From positions 1 through 14,860 of the forward strand of contig JAEWJD010000395.1 of assembly GCA_023386765.1 (NCBI GenBank): 14,860 nucleotides of DNA, written 5' to 3'. Positions 1 to 6,653 of this stretch are shown here, piece after piece (within the stretch, counting starts at the first letter, position 1; each line of letters starts with the position of its first letter). A program made the translations under genes and the position numbers. This DNA is from Pseudomonadota bacterium (lineage in GTDB: Bacteria; Pseudomonadota; Gammaproteobacteria; Burkholderiales; Burkholderiaceae_B). The notes beneath the pieces were generated by a model that saw nothing but the letters and a program-made list of their open reading frames with translations, had not been told where the DNA came from and did no database searches.

Positions 1-1576
1 CCCCGGCGTAGATCCCCTCGCCCTTCTCGTAGGTGCGGTTGAACCAGCCGAAGAAGCCCTTCCGCGCCCCGTGGTGCGCGGGCTTGAGCATGGTCGCGCA
101 GAGCGCCGGGGTGAGGATCAGCGCCACGATCACCGAGAGGGCCATGGCCGACACGATGGTGATGGAGAACTGCCGGTAGATCACCCCCGTGGAGCCGCCG
201 AAGAACGCCATGGGAATAAACACCGCGGCCAGCACCATGGCGATGCCCACCAGCGCGCCGGTGATCTGCTCCATGGATTTTCGCGTGGCCTGCCGTGGCG
301 TCAGGCCCTCTTCCGCCATGACCCGCTCGACGTTTTCCACCACCACGATGGCATCGTCCACCAGCAGGCCGATGGCCAGCACCATGCCGAACATGGTCAG
401 GGTGTTGATCGAATAGCCGAATGCGGCCAGCACCCCGAAAGTTCCCAGCAGCACCACCGGCACGGCCAGGGTGGGGATGAGCGTGGCGCGCACGTTCTGC
501 AGGAACAGATACATCACCAGGAACACCAGCAGGATGGCCTCGAACAACGTCTGGATCACGCTCTCGATGGACAGGCTGACAAACGGGGTGGTGTCATAGG
601 GATAGACCACCTCCATGCCCTGGGGGAAGAACGGTTTGAGGCCATCGATCGTGGCGCGCACGGCCTTGGCCGTGTCCAGGGCGTTGGCGCCGCTGGCCAG
701 CTTGATCGCCAGGCCCGTGGCGGGCTTGCCGTTGTAATAGCTGTCGATGGCGTAGTTCTCGGCACCCAGCTCTACGGTGGCCACGTCCTTCAGGCGCACC
801 TGCGAACCGTCCGGATTGACCTTCAGCAGGATGTTGCCGAAGGCTTCCGGAGTCTGCAGGCGCGACGGGCCGATGATGGTGGCATTGAGCTGCTGGCCAC
901 GCTTGGCCGGCAACCCTCCCAGCTGGCCCGAGGACACCTGCACGTTCTGCTCGCGGATGGCCGCACTCACGTCGGAGGCCGACATCGCGTAGTTGATCAG
1001 CTTCTCGGGACTGAGCCAGATGCGCATGGCGTAGGGCGCGCCAAACAACTGGAAGTCGCCCACGCCCGGCGTGCGGCTGATCGGGTCCTGGACATAGGAG
1101 GCGACATAGTCGGCCAGGTCGGACTTATCCAGCGAACCGTCGCTGGACACAAAACCGGCCACGATCAGGAAGTTCTTGGTCGCCTTGGTGACGCGGATGC
1201 CCTGCTGCTGCACTTCCTGTGGCAGCAATGGCTGGGCCAGGGCGAGCTTGTTCTGCACCTGGACCTGGGCCGTATCGGGATCGGTGCCCTGGCCGAAGGT
1301 CAGCGTGATGGTCATGCTGCCATCGGAGTTGCTCTCCGAGGAGATGTACTCCAGGTTGTCGATGCCGTTCATCTGCTGTTCGATGACCTGCACCACCGTG
1401 TCCTGAACGGTCTGGGCCGATGCGCCCGGATAGCTGACGCTGATGGCGATAGCCGGCGGCGCGATGCTGGGATACTGCGCGACCGGCAGACTGAGGATGG
1501 ACAGCGCCCCGGCCATCATCAGCACGATGGCGATCACCCAGGCGAAGACCGGCCTGTCTATGAAAAACTTAGCCAT
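1..1576 (-). CDS. RND multidrug efflux pump, inner-membrane permease (AcrB/MexB class), C-terminal part beyond the window
   Basis: This is the proton-driven inner-membrane subunit of a tripartite drug efflux pump of the HAE1 RND family. The gene starts at 1576 (residues MAKFFIDRPVFAWVIAI) and runs off the left edge after 525 codons, about half of the usual 1,040-1,050 residues. Visible parts are the first transmembrane helix, the porter-domain segment, and the TM2-TM4 region with GLLVDDAIVVVENVERVM. The Asp pair falls at residues 407-408 (bases 353-358), the same numbers as the AcrB proton-relay aspartates. A GGAGG ribosome site lies 4 bases upstream, and only 9 bases separate it from the adaptor stop codon, so the two genes are one operon. 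An outer-membrane channel gene may follow beyond the edge, but this cannot be seen. The drug range cannot be read from sequence. Confidence 0.97.
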   Translation of the reverse strand, partial: MAKFFIDRPVFAWVIAIVLMMAGALSILSLPVAQYPSIAPPAIAISVSYPGASAQTVQDTVVQVIEQQMNGIDNLEYISSESNSDGSMTITLTFGQGTDPDTAQVQVQNKLALAQPLLPQEVQQQGIRVTKATKNFLIVAGFVSSDGSLDKSDLADYVASYVQDPISRTPGVGDFQLFGAPYAMRIWLSPEKLINYAMSASDVSAAIREQNVQVSSGQLGGLPAKRGQQLNATIIGPSRLQTPEAFGNILLKVNPDGSQVRLKDVATVELGAENYAIDSYYNGKPATGLAIKLASGANALDTAKAVRATIDGLKPFFPQGMEVVYPYDTTPFVSLSIESVIQTLFEAILLVFLVMYLFLQNVRATLIPTLAVPVVLLGTFGVLAAFGYSINTLTMFGMVLAIGLLVDDAIVVVENVERVMAEEGLTPRQATRKSMEQITGALVGIAMVLAAVFIPMAFFGGSTGVIYRQFSITIVSAMALSVIVALILTPALCATMLKPAHHGARKGFFGWFNRTYEKGEGIYAG

Positions 1577-1585
1577 GCGGCCTCC

Positions 1586-2773
1586 TTACTTGGCCGCCGG
1601 CGCTGCCATGGGCTGCGCAGCCCCGGCCGCCTGGAATGGCACAGCGTTGACTTCGGTGCCGGGGCGCGCATTGTGCATGCCCTCGACGATGACCCGGTCT
1701 CCCTCGCGCAAGCCGCGCGTCACCAGCCACTGGTCGCCGACCGTGCGGTCCGTGGCCAATTCGCGCAGTTCGACCTTGCCTTCGGCATTGACGACCAGCG
1801 CCGTGGGCAGGCCGCGCGTGTTGCGTGTCACACCGCGCTGCGGCACCAGCAGACCCTCATTGGCGACTCCCTGGCCCAGTTGGGCACGCACGAACATGCC
1901 GGGCAGCAGCTCATGCTGCGGGTTAGGGAAAACCGCCCTGAGCGTGACCGAACCGGTGCCCGGATCGACGGTCACCTCGGAGAACTCGAGCGTGCCGGCC
2001 TGAGCGTACTCGGTGCCATCCTCCAGTTGCAGGGTCACCTTGGCCGCCTGTCCTCCTTCGGCCTGCTGCAGTTCACCCCGCGCCAGCGCGCGCTTGAGGC
2101 GCAGCAACTGGACGCTGGACTGCGTCAGGTCGACATAAATGGGATCGATCTGCTGCACCGAGGCAATCGCGTTCGCCTGATTGGCCGTCACCAACGCGCC
2201 TTCAGTCACCAGCGAGCGGCCGATGATGCCGCCGATGGGGGCCAGCACTTTGGTGTAAACCAGATTGATGCGGGCCGTGTCCAGCGCTGCCTTGGCCGAC
2301 AGCACGTCCGCCTGGGCCTGATCGCGCGCAGCGACCGCATCATCATAGGTCTGGCGGCTGACCGCCCGGGTCTCGACCAATGGCTTGTAACGATTCACCA
2401 GCAGCGTGGCCGAGCGCACCTGCGCCTGGGCGCGGGCCAGTGCCGCCTGGCTGCTGTCGACGCTGGCCTGATAGAGCGCCGGGTCGATCTGGTAGAGCTG
2501 TTGCCCGGCCTTGACCTCACCGCCTTCGGTGAAAAGGCGCTTCTGGATGATGCCGTTGACCTGGGGCCTCACCTCGGCAATCCGATAGGCCGAAGTGCGG
2601 CCCGGCAATTCGGTGGAGAGCGAAACCGCTTGCGCCTTGACCTCGACCACGCTGACTTGCGGCTTGCCCGGCGCCGGTGCGTCGGCCTGCTTGCTGCAGG
2701 CGGCCAGTGAGGCCGCCAGGACTGCCAACGACAACGCCGCCATGCTGCGCCCGAATCGTTTATCGTTTTTCAT
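1586..2773 (-). CDS. RND efflux periplasmic adaptor lipoprotein (AcrA/MexA class membrane fusion protein)
   Basis: This is the periplasmic adaptor that links the RND pump to an outer-membrane channel. I use the ATG at 2773 (MKNDKRFGRSM), giving 395 residues. An AGGA site lies 7 bases upstream of it, whereas the in-frame ATG six codons earlier has no good ribosome site. Residues 1-26 form a lipoprotein signal ending in the lipobox LAAC, so Cys26 should be lipidated and anchored to the inner membrane. Lipoyl half-motifs lie near residues 64-98 (RPQVNGIIQKRL) and 172-205. They flank an Ala/Gln-rich alpha-helical hairpin at about 103-170, followed by beta-barrel and membrane-proximal domains. Length is normal for AcrA/MexA. 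It is the first gene of the operon with the pump and diverges from a LysR regulator, which suggests inducible expression. Confidence 0.96.
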   Translation of the reverse strand: MKNDKRFGRSMAALSLAVLAASLAACSKQADAPAPGKPQVSVVEVKAQAVSLSTELPGRTSAYRIAEVRPQVNGIIQKRLFTEGGEVKAGQQLYQIDPALYQASVDSSQAALARAQAQVRSATLLVNRYKPLVETRAVSRQTYDDAVAARDQAQADVLSAKAALDTARINLVYTKVLAPIGGIIGRSLVTEGALVTANQANAIASVQQIDPIYVDLTQSSVQLLRLKRALARGELQQAEGGQAAKVTLQLEDGTEYAQAGTLEFSEVTVDPGTGSVTLRAVFPNPQHELLPGMFVRAQLGQGVANEGLLVPQRGVTRNTRGLPTALVVNAEGKVELRELATDRTVGDQWLVTRGLREGDRVIVEGMHNARPGTEVNAVPFQAAGAAQPMAAPAAK

Positions 2774-2954
2774 AGCTATTCCTGAGTACATTTCACCCGT
2801 GCGTCGCCCGCAGTGAAACGATGACTATTCTTGTTGCAACGCAAAAGGGTTCCAATTCTGCTTTATCCCGAACCCGAAACAAAGGCCCATATAAAGAAAA
2901 CATCATTCCACTATTGGGACAATAATCGGCACCGATCGAGGTATGCTCCCTGCT
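2774..2954. promoter_or_regulatory. Divergent regulatory region between the RND operon and its LysR regulator
   Basis: This 181-base gap is clearly AT-richer than its flanks and must hold the promoters of both divergent genes. Two short inverted repeats sit side by side: ATTG-GGA-CAAT at 2913-2923 and ATCGG-CA-CCGAT at 2925-2936. A -10-like AATAAT (2921-2926, plus strand) lies between them and would start the regulator transcript about 20 bases before its ATG, though no good -35 is visible. LysR proteins usually bind imperfect dyads of this kind next to their own gene. I could not choose a promoter for the pump operon with confidence. Confidence 0.4.
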
Positions 2955-3887
2955 ATGACGAATCGAATCCAGGGCATGGAAATCTTCGTCGAGGTCGCCA
3001 AGACGCGCCATTTCGGGCGCGCCGCCGAGCGTCTCGGCATTCCGAAATCGACCTTGTCGCGCCAGATCGCCGAACTGGAGCGCAATTTCGGTCTGCGGCT
3101 GCTCACCCGTACCACGCGCAAGGTGGAACTGACCGCCGCCGGCCAGCTCTATCTGGAGCGTTGCGAACGCATCGTCGCCGAAGCCCGGCTGGTGCACGAA
3201 GAACTGCAGAACCTGGTGGAAACGCCCGCCGGCCCGTTGCGCGTGAACCTGCCCGCCGACTTCGGCACGGAATTCCTGGCTGAATCCTTCCTGGCGTTTT
3301 CGCAACGCTATCCGGAGGTGGACTTCTATCTCGATCTGGCGGCCCCCGAGCATGCCAACCGGGTGTTCCAGGCGTGTGACCTCGCGATCCAGATTGGAGA
3401 ACTGCCCGACTCCAATCTGATAGCCCGTCCGCTGGGCATGCTGCCAGCCCACCTGTATGCGTCGCCGCAATACCTGGACCGCCGCGGCCGTCCCAAGACA
3501 CCTCAGGAACTGAGCGAACACGAATGCCTGGAATTCCGCGTCGGCCGCGGCGGGCCCGTGACCCTCTGGCCCCTGAGCGATGGTCAGCAGAAACTGGACA
3601 TCACGCCCGGACGGCACTACTCGGTCAACAGCGTGTCGATGCTGCGCAGCCTGACGGTGCTGGGCGCCGGGATCGCCGTGCTGGCCGCCCAGCATGCCGG
3701 CGAACATGACGGCCTGGAACGGGTGCTGCCCGACTGGCATGCCGGGCCCTTCCCTGTCTATGCGGTCACGGATACCCGGCTGCTGCCGGCCAAGACGCGC
3801 ATCTTCATCGACTTTCTGATCGACCGGCTGAACACGCAGCAACCGGGATCAAAGGATAGCCCCAATACGTTCTTCAGCTGCGTATGA
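2955..3887 (+). CDS. LysR-type transcriptional regulator, probable regulator of the adjacent RND pump
   Basis: This is a LysR-family regulator with an N-terminal winged helix-turn-helix (residues about 15-60, including FGRAAERLGIPKSTLSRQIAELE) and a C-terminal type-2 periplasmic-binding-like effector domain from about residue 90. I prefer the ATG at 2955 (MTNRIQGMEIFVEV, 310 residues). The in-frame ATG at 2943 sits one base after the only GAGG, which is too close, and LysR proteins usually begin a few residues before this motif. The GAGG is 13 bases from the chosen start, which is long, so the start is not certain. The helix-turn-helix resembles the CrgA-like LysR subgroup. Divergent placement from the adaptor gene is the usual sign of a local regulator; the effector is unknown. 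Confidence 0.93.
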   Translation: MTNRIQGMEIFVEVAKTRHFGRAAERLGIPKSTLSRQIAELERNFGLRLLTRTTRKVELTAAGQLYLERCERIVAEARLVHEELQNLVETPAGPLRVNLPADFGTEFLAESFLAFSQRYPEVDFYLDLAAPEHANRVFQACDLAIQIGELPDSNLIARPLGMLPAHLYASPQYLDRRGRPKTPQELSEHECLEFRVGRGGPVTLWPLSDGQQKLDITPGRHYSVNSVSMLRSLTVLGAGIAVLAAQHAGEHDGLERVLPDWHAGPFPVYAVTDTRLLPAKTRIFIDFLIDRLNTQQPGSKDSPNTFFSCV

Positions 3888-3906
3888 GGGGGGAATTTGA
3901 AATCAG

Positions 3907-3931
3907 CTGAAACGGCTCCGAAACCGTTCAG
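3907..3931. terminator. Weak stem-loop between convergent LysR and pseudouridine synthase genes
   Basis: CTGAAACGG (3907-3915) pairs with CCGTTCAG (3924-3931) with one bulged A and an 8-base loop, between two convergent stop codons (3887 and 3944). A second palindrome, GCGCGG-G-CCGCGC, follows directly at 3931-3943. Neither has a T-tract, so this may be a Rho-aided or mRNA-end structure rather than an intrinsic terminator. Confidence 0.3.
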
Positions 3932-3943
3932 CGCGGGCCGCGC

Positions 3944-4675
3944 CTAGAAGCGCTCGTCGTCACGCAGATAGCGCCACTGGCCCAGCGGCAGGTCACCCAG
4001 GCGCACCCGGCCAATGCGCACGCGTTTGAGGCCCACCACCTTGAGACCGACCAGCTCGCACATGCGGCGGATCTGGCGCTTTTTACCTTCATTGAGCACG
4101 AAGCGCAGCTGATCGTCATTCTGCCAGCGCACGTCGGCTGGTTTCAGGCGCTTGCCATCGAGCGAGAGCCCGTGATTGAGCAGGGCCAGGCCGCTTTCGC
4201 TCAAACGCCCCTGCACACGCACGAGATACTCCTTGTCGACCGTGGATTCCTCGCCGATCAGGTGGCGGGCCACGCGGCCGTCCTGGGTCAGCACCAACAA
4301 GCCCTGCGAGTCGATATCCAGCCGCCCGGCCACTGCCAGCCCGCGCAGGTGCCCGCGCTCGAAGCGCAGGGGAGAACGGTCGCCGGCATAGCGGCTGCGG
4401 GCATCGATGAGCGCGACCGCCGGCTCGTAGCCATCCTCGGCCTGACCGGAAACATAGCCCACGGGCTTGTTGATAAGAATCGTGACGCGGGCCGTCTGGG
4501 CGGCATGCGCGGCGCGCTCCAGCGTGATGGTCTGTTGCGGATAGGCCTTGGCGCCCAGCTCCGAGACCACCTCGCCGTCGACCCGCACCCAGCCGCGTTC
4601 AATGTAGCTGTCGGCTTCTCGGCGCGAACACAGGCCGCGCTCGGACATGAGTTTGGATATTCTGACTTTTTCCAT
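3944..4675 (-). CDS. rluF: RsuA/RluB/RluE/RluF-family rRNA pseudouridine synthase, RluF-like
   Basis: This enzyme isomerises a specific uridine in rRNA to pseudouridine. Residues 1-50 form an S4 RNA-binding domain (RISKLMSERGLCSRREADSYIE). The catalytic domain follows, with KPVG at 70-73 and the catalytic motif GRLDIDSQGLLVLT, whose Asp is residue 120. The C-terminal part (KKRQIRRMCE, PLGQWRYLRDDE) most resembles E. coli RluF, which modifies 23S U2604. The stretch between KPVG and GRLD is about ten residues longer than in E. coli RluF. I chose the ATG at 4675 (MEKVRISKLM, 243 residues) because the S4 domain begins there; the frame stays open upstream to 4732. No ribosome site precedes it, and a TACAAT box ends 7 bases upstream. 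The subfamily, and so the exact target base, is less certain than the fold. Confidence 0.92.
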   Translation of the reverse strand: MEKVRISKLMSERGLCSRREADSYIERGWVRVDGEVVSELGAKAYPQQTITLERAAHAAQTARVTILINKPVGYVSGQAEDGYEPAVALIDARSRYAGDRSPLRFERGHLRGLAVAGRLDIDSQGLLVLTQDGRVARHLIGEESTVDKEYLVRVQGRLSESGLALLNHGLSLDGKRLKPADVRWQNDDQLRFVLNEGKKRQIRRMCELVGLKVVGLKRVRIGRVRLGDLPLGQWRYLRDDERF

Positions 4676-4682
4676 GGCCGAT

Positions 4683-4688
4683 ATTGTA
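4683..4688 (-). promoter_or_regulatory. Candidate -10 box of the pseudouridine synthase gene
   Basis: TACAAT on the minus strand matches the sigma-70 -10 hexamer at 5 of 6 positions. It ends 7 bases before the ATG at 4675, so transcription would start at or next to the start codon. No convincing -35 is visible at normal spacing. Confidence 0.4.
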
Positions 4689-4726
4689 AGCGCGCGCGGC
4701 CTTGTACCCGAGCCCGGCGGCGGTCT

Positions 4727-4735
4727 TGGCATAAT
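4727..4735 (+). promoter_or_regulatory. Candidate extended -10 promoter of ubiC
   Basis: TGG-CATAAT fits an extended -10 (TGn plus a hexamer matching 5 of 6). It ends 8 bases before the ubiC ATG at 4744, and no Shine-Dalgarno sequence lies between them. The nearest -35-like TTGTAC (4702-4707) is 22 bases away, too far for a standard promoter; an extended -10 can work without one. Confidence 0.4.
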
Positions 4736-4743
4736 ACGCAGCC

Positions 4744-5349
4744 ATGACCGTATCGCATCAAGCGCCGCTGGCCCCCGGCTGGCTGGCTCAAGCCCCTTTC
4801 ACCCTCACTGCTGCGCAGCGCCACTGGCTATTCCGGCCCGGTGCGCTGACGGCCGGCCTGCGGCAAGTGGGCCAGGTCAGGCTGCGGGTCGTGGCGGAAT
4901 ACGCCGACGGCGCGCCGACCGACGAGGCCATCGCCATGCATATTGCGCCGGGCTCCCCGGTCTGGGTACGCGAAGTCCTGATGTCGGTCGACGGCGTGGA
5001 CAGCGTCCCGGCCCGCAGTCTCACGCCGCTGACCGCCTCGCATGGGTCCTGGCAAGGCATGCGGCGGCTGCTCACCCGCCCGCTGGCCGATATGCTCTAT
5101 CACGACCGCAGCGTGACACGCTCGCCCTTCGCCTGCCGGCGCCTGGCCCTGCCGCTGCCTTTTTTCCGCATGGTGGCCAATCTGCCCGGCGTCAGTGCAC
5201 GCGATGCCGCCGGGCTGTGGGCGCGCCGTTCGGTCTTCTGGCGTCACGGTCAGCCGCTACTGGTGGCCGAGTGTTTCCTGCCCGATTTCTGGCGCCGCGT
5301 GATCCACGGTCGCGCCTCGCCGCCCCTCAAGGCGCACGAGCGGCGCTGA
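4744..5349 (+). CDS. ubiC: Chorismate--pyruvate lyase UbiC
   Basis: UbiC removes pyruvate from chorismate to give 4-hydroxybenzoate, the first committed step of ubiquinone synthesis; it is a soluble cytoplasmic enzyme. The 201-residue product carries the family landmarks in order: LFRPGALTAGLRQ (29-41), VWVREVLM (73-80), PLADMLYHD (113-121) and WARRSVFWRHG with LLVAECFLPDFW (159-183). Arg76 and Glu176 align with the active-site Arg76 and Glu155 of the E. coli enzyme. Length is somewhat above that of E. coli UbiC (165 residues). The gene is not next to ubiA here: it diverges from the pseudouridine synthase gene and converges with yaeQ, with 7 bases between stop codons. It appears to be a single-gene unit, possibly leaderless. 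Confidence 0.94.
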   Translation: MTVSHQAPLAPGWLAQAPFTLTAAQRHWLFRPGALTAGLRQVGQVRLRVVAEYADGAPTDEAIAMHIAPGSPVWVREVLMSVDGVDSVPARSLTPLTASHGSWQGMRRLLTRPLADMLYHDRSVTRSPFACRRLALPLPFFRMVANLPGVSARDAAGLWARRSVFWRHGQPLLVAECFLPDFWRRVIHGRASPPLKAHERR

Positions 5350-5356
5350 CCCCGTT

Positions 5357-5905
5357 TCAGGCGCGGGTCTCGCGCCAGTCTTGCGGCTCGAGAGTCACTT
5401 CACCCTTGGCCGCCGACACATAGACCACGCCGTCGGAAATATTGATGTTCAGCTGCATGCCGCGCTCGGCCAGTTCGCCCAGCGCGCGGCTTTGCTCGGC
5501 CGGCAGGTTGACCACGCGCAGGTTGCGCGCCCGCTCGACCTTGTTGCGTATGCCGTCCCACCAGATCTGCGAAGCATGGCCGCCGTAGCAGTAGATCACC
5601 ACCTGGTCGGCACGCCCGCAGGCACGCAGGATACGCCGCTCTTCAGGCTGCCCGACATCCACCCAGAGCGAAATCGCACCGGTCAGGTCCTTGGCCCACA
5701 GGTCAGGCTCGTCCGTCTCGCTCAGGCCTTTGGTGAAGGCCAGTTCGTCGTTCGCCTGGAGAGCGAAGGCCACCAGCCGCACCATCATGCGCTCATCGGT
5801 CTCGGAGGGGTGGCGGGCCACCGTGAGGTTGTGGCTGGCGTAGTAATTGCGATCCGTGTCGGCAATATTGAGATCGGCTTTGTAAATCGTCGCGCGCAGG
5901 GCCAT
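5357..5905 (-). CDS. yaeQ: YaeQ family protein (PD-(D/E)XK-like fold, function unsettled)
   Basis: The 182-residue product matches YaeQ along its whole length: MALRATIYKADLNIADTDRN at the start, ARHPSETDERMMVRL (30-44), DEPDLW (65-70), ISLWVDVGQPEERRI (78-92), QIWW (113-116) and a C-terminal QLNINISDGVVYVS. E. coli YaeQ has 181 residues. I chose the ATG at 5905 because it aligns exactly with the conserved MAL(K/R)ATIYKA start; the frame is open seven codons further upstream. Known structures of the family show a variant PD-(D/E)XK nuclease fold with candidate metal ligands, but no physiological role is established. The gene converges with ubiC and diverges from the LysE/RhtB gene, so no operon partner gives a clue. 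Confidence 0.94.
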   Translation of the reverse strand: MALRATIYKADLNIADTDRNYYASHNLTVARHPSETDERMMVRLVAFALQANDELAFTKGLSETDEPDLWAKDLTGAISLWVDVGQPEERRILRACGRADQVVIYCYGGHASQIWWDGIRNKVERARNLRVVNLPAEQSRALGELAERGMQLNINISDGVVYVSAAKGEVTLEPQDWRETRA

Positions 5906-5965
5906 ACAGGTATCAGCAAAGGACAAAACCCGGCATCATACCGCCTGCCACCCCCTGGAAGCCGA

Positions 5966-6598
5966 ATGACCCCCACCGCCGCCCTGCTCGCCTTCGCCGC
6001 CACCGCCCTGCTGCTCACGCTGACGCCGGGGCTCGATACCGCCCTGGTGCTGCGCACCAGCGCCACCGAAGGGTTACGGCGCGCCCTGATGGCCAGCCTG
6101 GGCATCTGTGCGGGATGCCTTGCCTGGGGCATCGCCGCAGCCATCGGCCTGGGTGCGCTGCTGGCCGCCTCGCCGCTGGCCTATGACACCCTGCGCGTCG
6201 CGGGCGCGCTCTATCTGTTTTACCTGGGAGCCCGCCTGCTGTGGCGCGGCCTGCGTGCACCGGCTGCGGCCGCCCCCACGGGCGCGGGCGCGCCGTCGAC
6301 AGCGCGCGCCTGGCTGTGGCGCGGTTGCCTGAGCAACCTGCTCAATCCGAAAGTGGGGGTGTTCTACCTGACGCTGTTGCCGCAGTTCATACCGGCTGGC
6401 GTGCCGGTGCTGGGCTTCAGCCTGTTGCTGGCAACCCTGCATGCCGTGATCAGCATGGCCTGGCTTACGGTGCTGGCGCTGGCCACCCGGCGTCTGGGTC
6501 ATTGGCTGGCCAGGCCCGCCGTCGCCCGCAGCCTGGACGGCATCACGGGTGCGCTGTTTGTCGGCGTAGGCCTGCGCCTGGCGCTGGTCCGCCCCTGA
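5966..6598 (+). CDS. LysE/RhtB family amino-acid exporter
   Basis: This is a small inner-membrane exporter of the LysE/RhtB superfamily, whose members expel amino acids such as homoserine, threonine, lysine or leucine. The 210-residue product has the typical TLTPGLDTALVL near residue 20 and GCLSNLLNPKVGVFYLTLLPQF in the middle, with hydrophobic segments consistent with about six transmembrane helices. An Ala/Pro/Gly-rich loop, about residues 93-110, separates the two halves. I chose the ATG at 5966 because GGAAG lies just upstream and the protein then begins at the first helix; the long open frame before it is antisense to yaeQ. It stands alone, divergent from yaeQ and convergent with the transporter ATPase gene. 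The substrate cannot be told from sequence. Confidence 0.92.
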   Translation: MTPTAALLAFAATALLLTLTPGLDTALVLRTSATEGLRRALMASLGICAGCLAWGIAAAIGLGALLAASPLAYDTLRVAGALYLFYLGARLLWRGLRAPAAAAPTGAGAPSTARAWLWRGCLSNLLNPKVGVFYLTLLPQFIPAGVPVLGFSLLLATLHAVISMAWLTVLALATRRLGHWLARPAVARSLDGITGALFVGVGLRLALVRP

Positions 6599-6653
6599 GT
6601 CGCACGCTGCGGCCACGCCCATCCAGGCGCAGCCACAGCCCGCTCGGCCGGCC

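Noticed and set aside
71..2710. An 879-codon open frame on the plus strand, opposite the RND genes
   Set aside because: It is rich in His, Arg, Gly and Gln and lies antisense to two genes with clear conserved motifs. It is a by-product of high GC at third codon positions.
2793..3842. A 349-codon minus-strand frame opposite the LysR gene, running into the adaptor promoter region
   Set aside because: It is antisense to a well-supported LysR gene and covers the intergenic region; no recognisable protein features.
6599..6653. Possible terminator between the convergent LysE/RhtB and ATPase genes
   Set aside because: Only a 6-bp GCTGCG/CGCAGC pairing with a long loop and no T-tract is visible; too weak to call.
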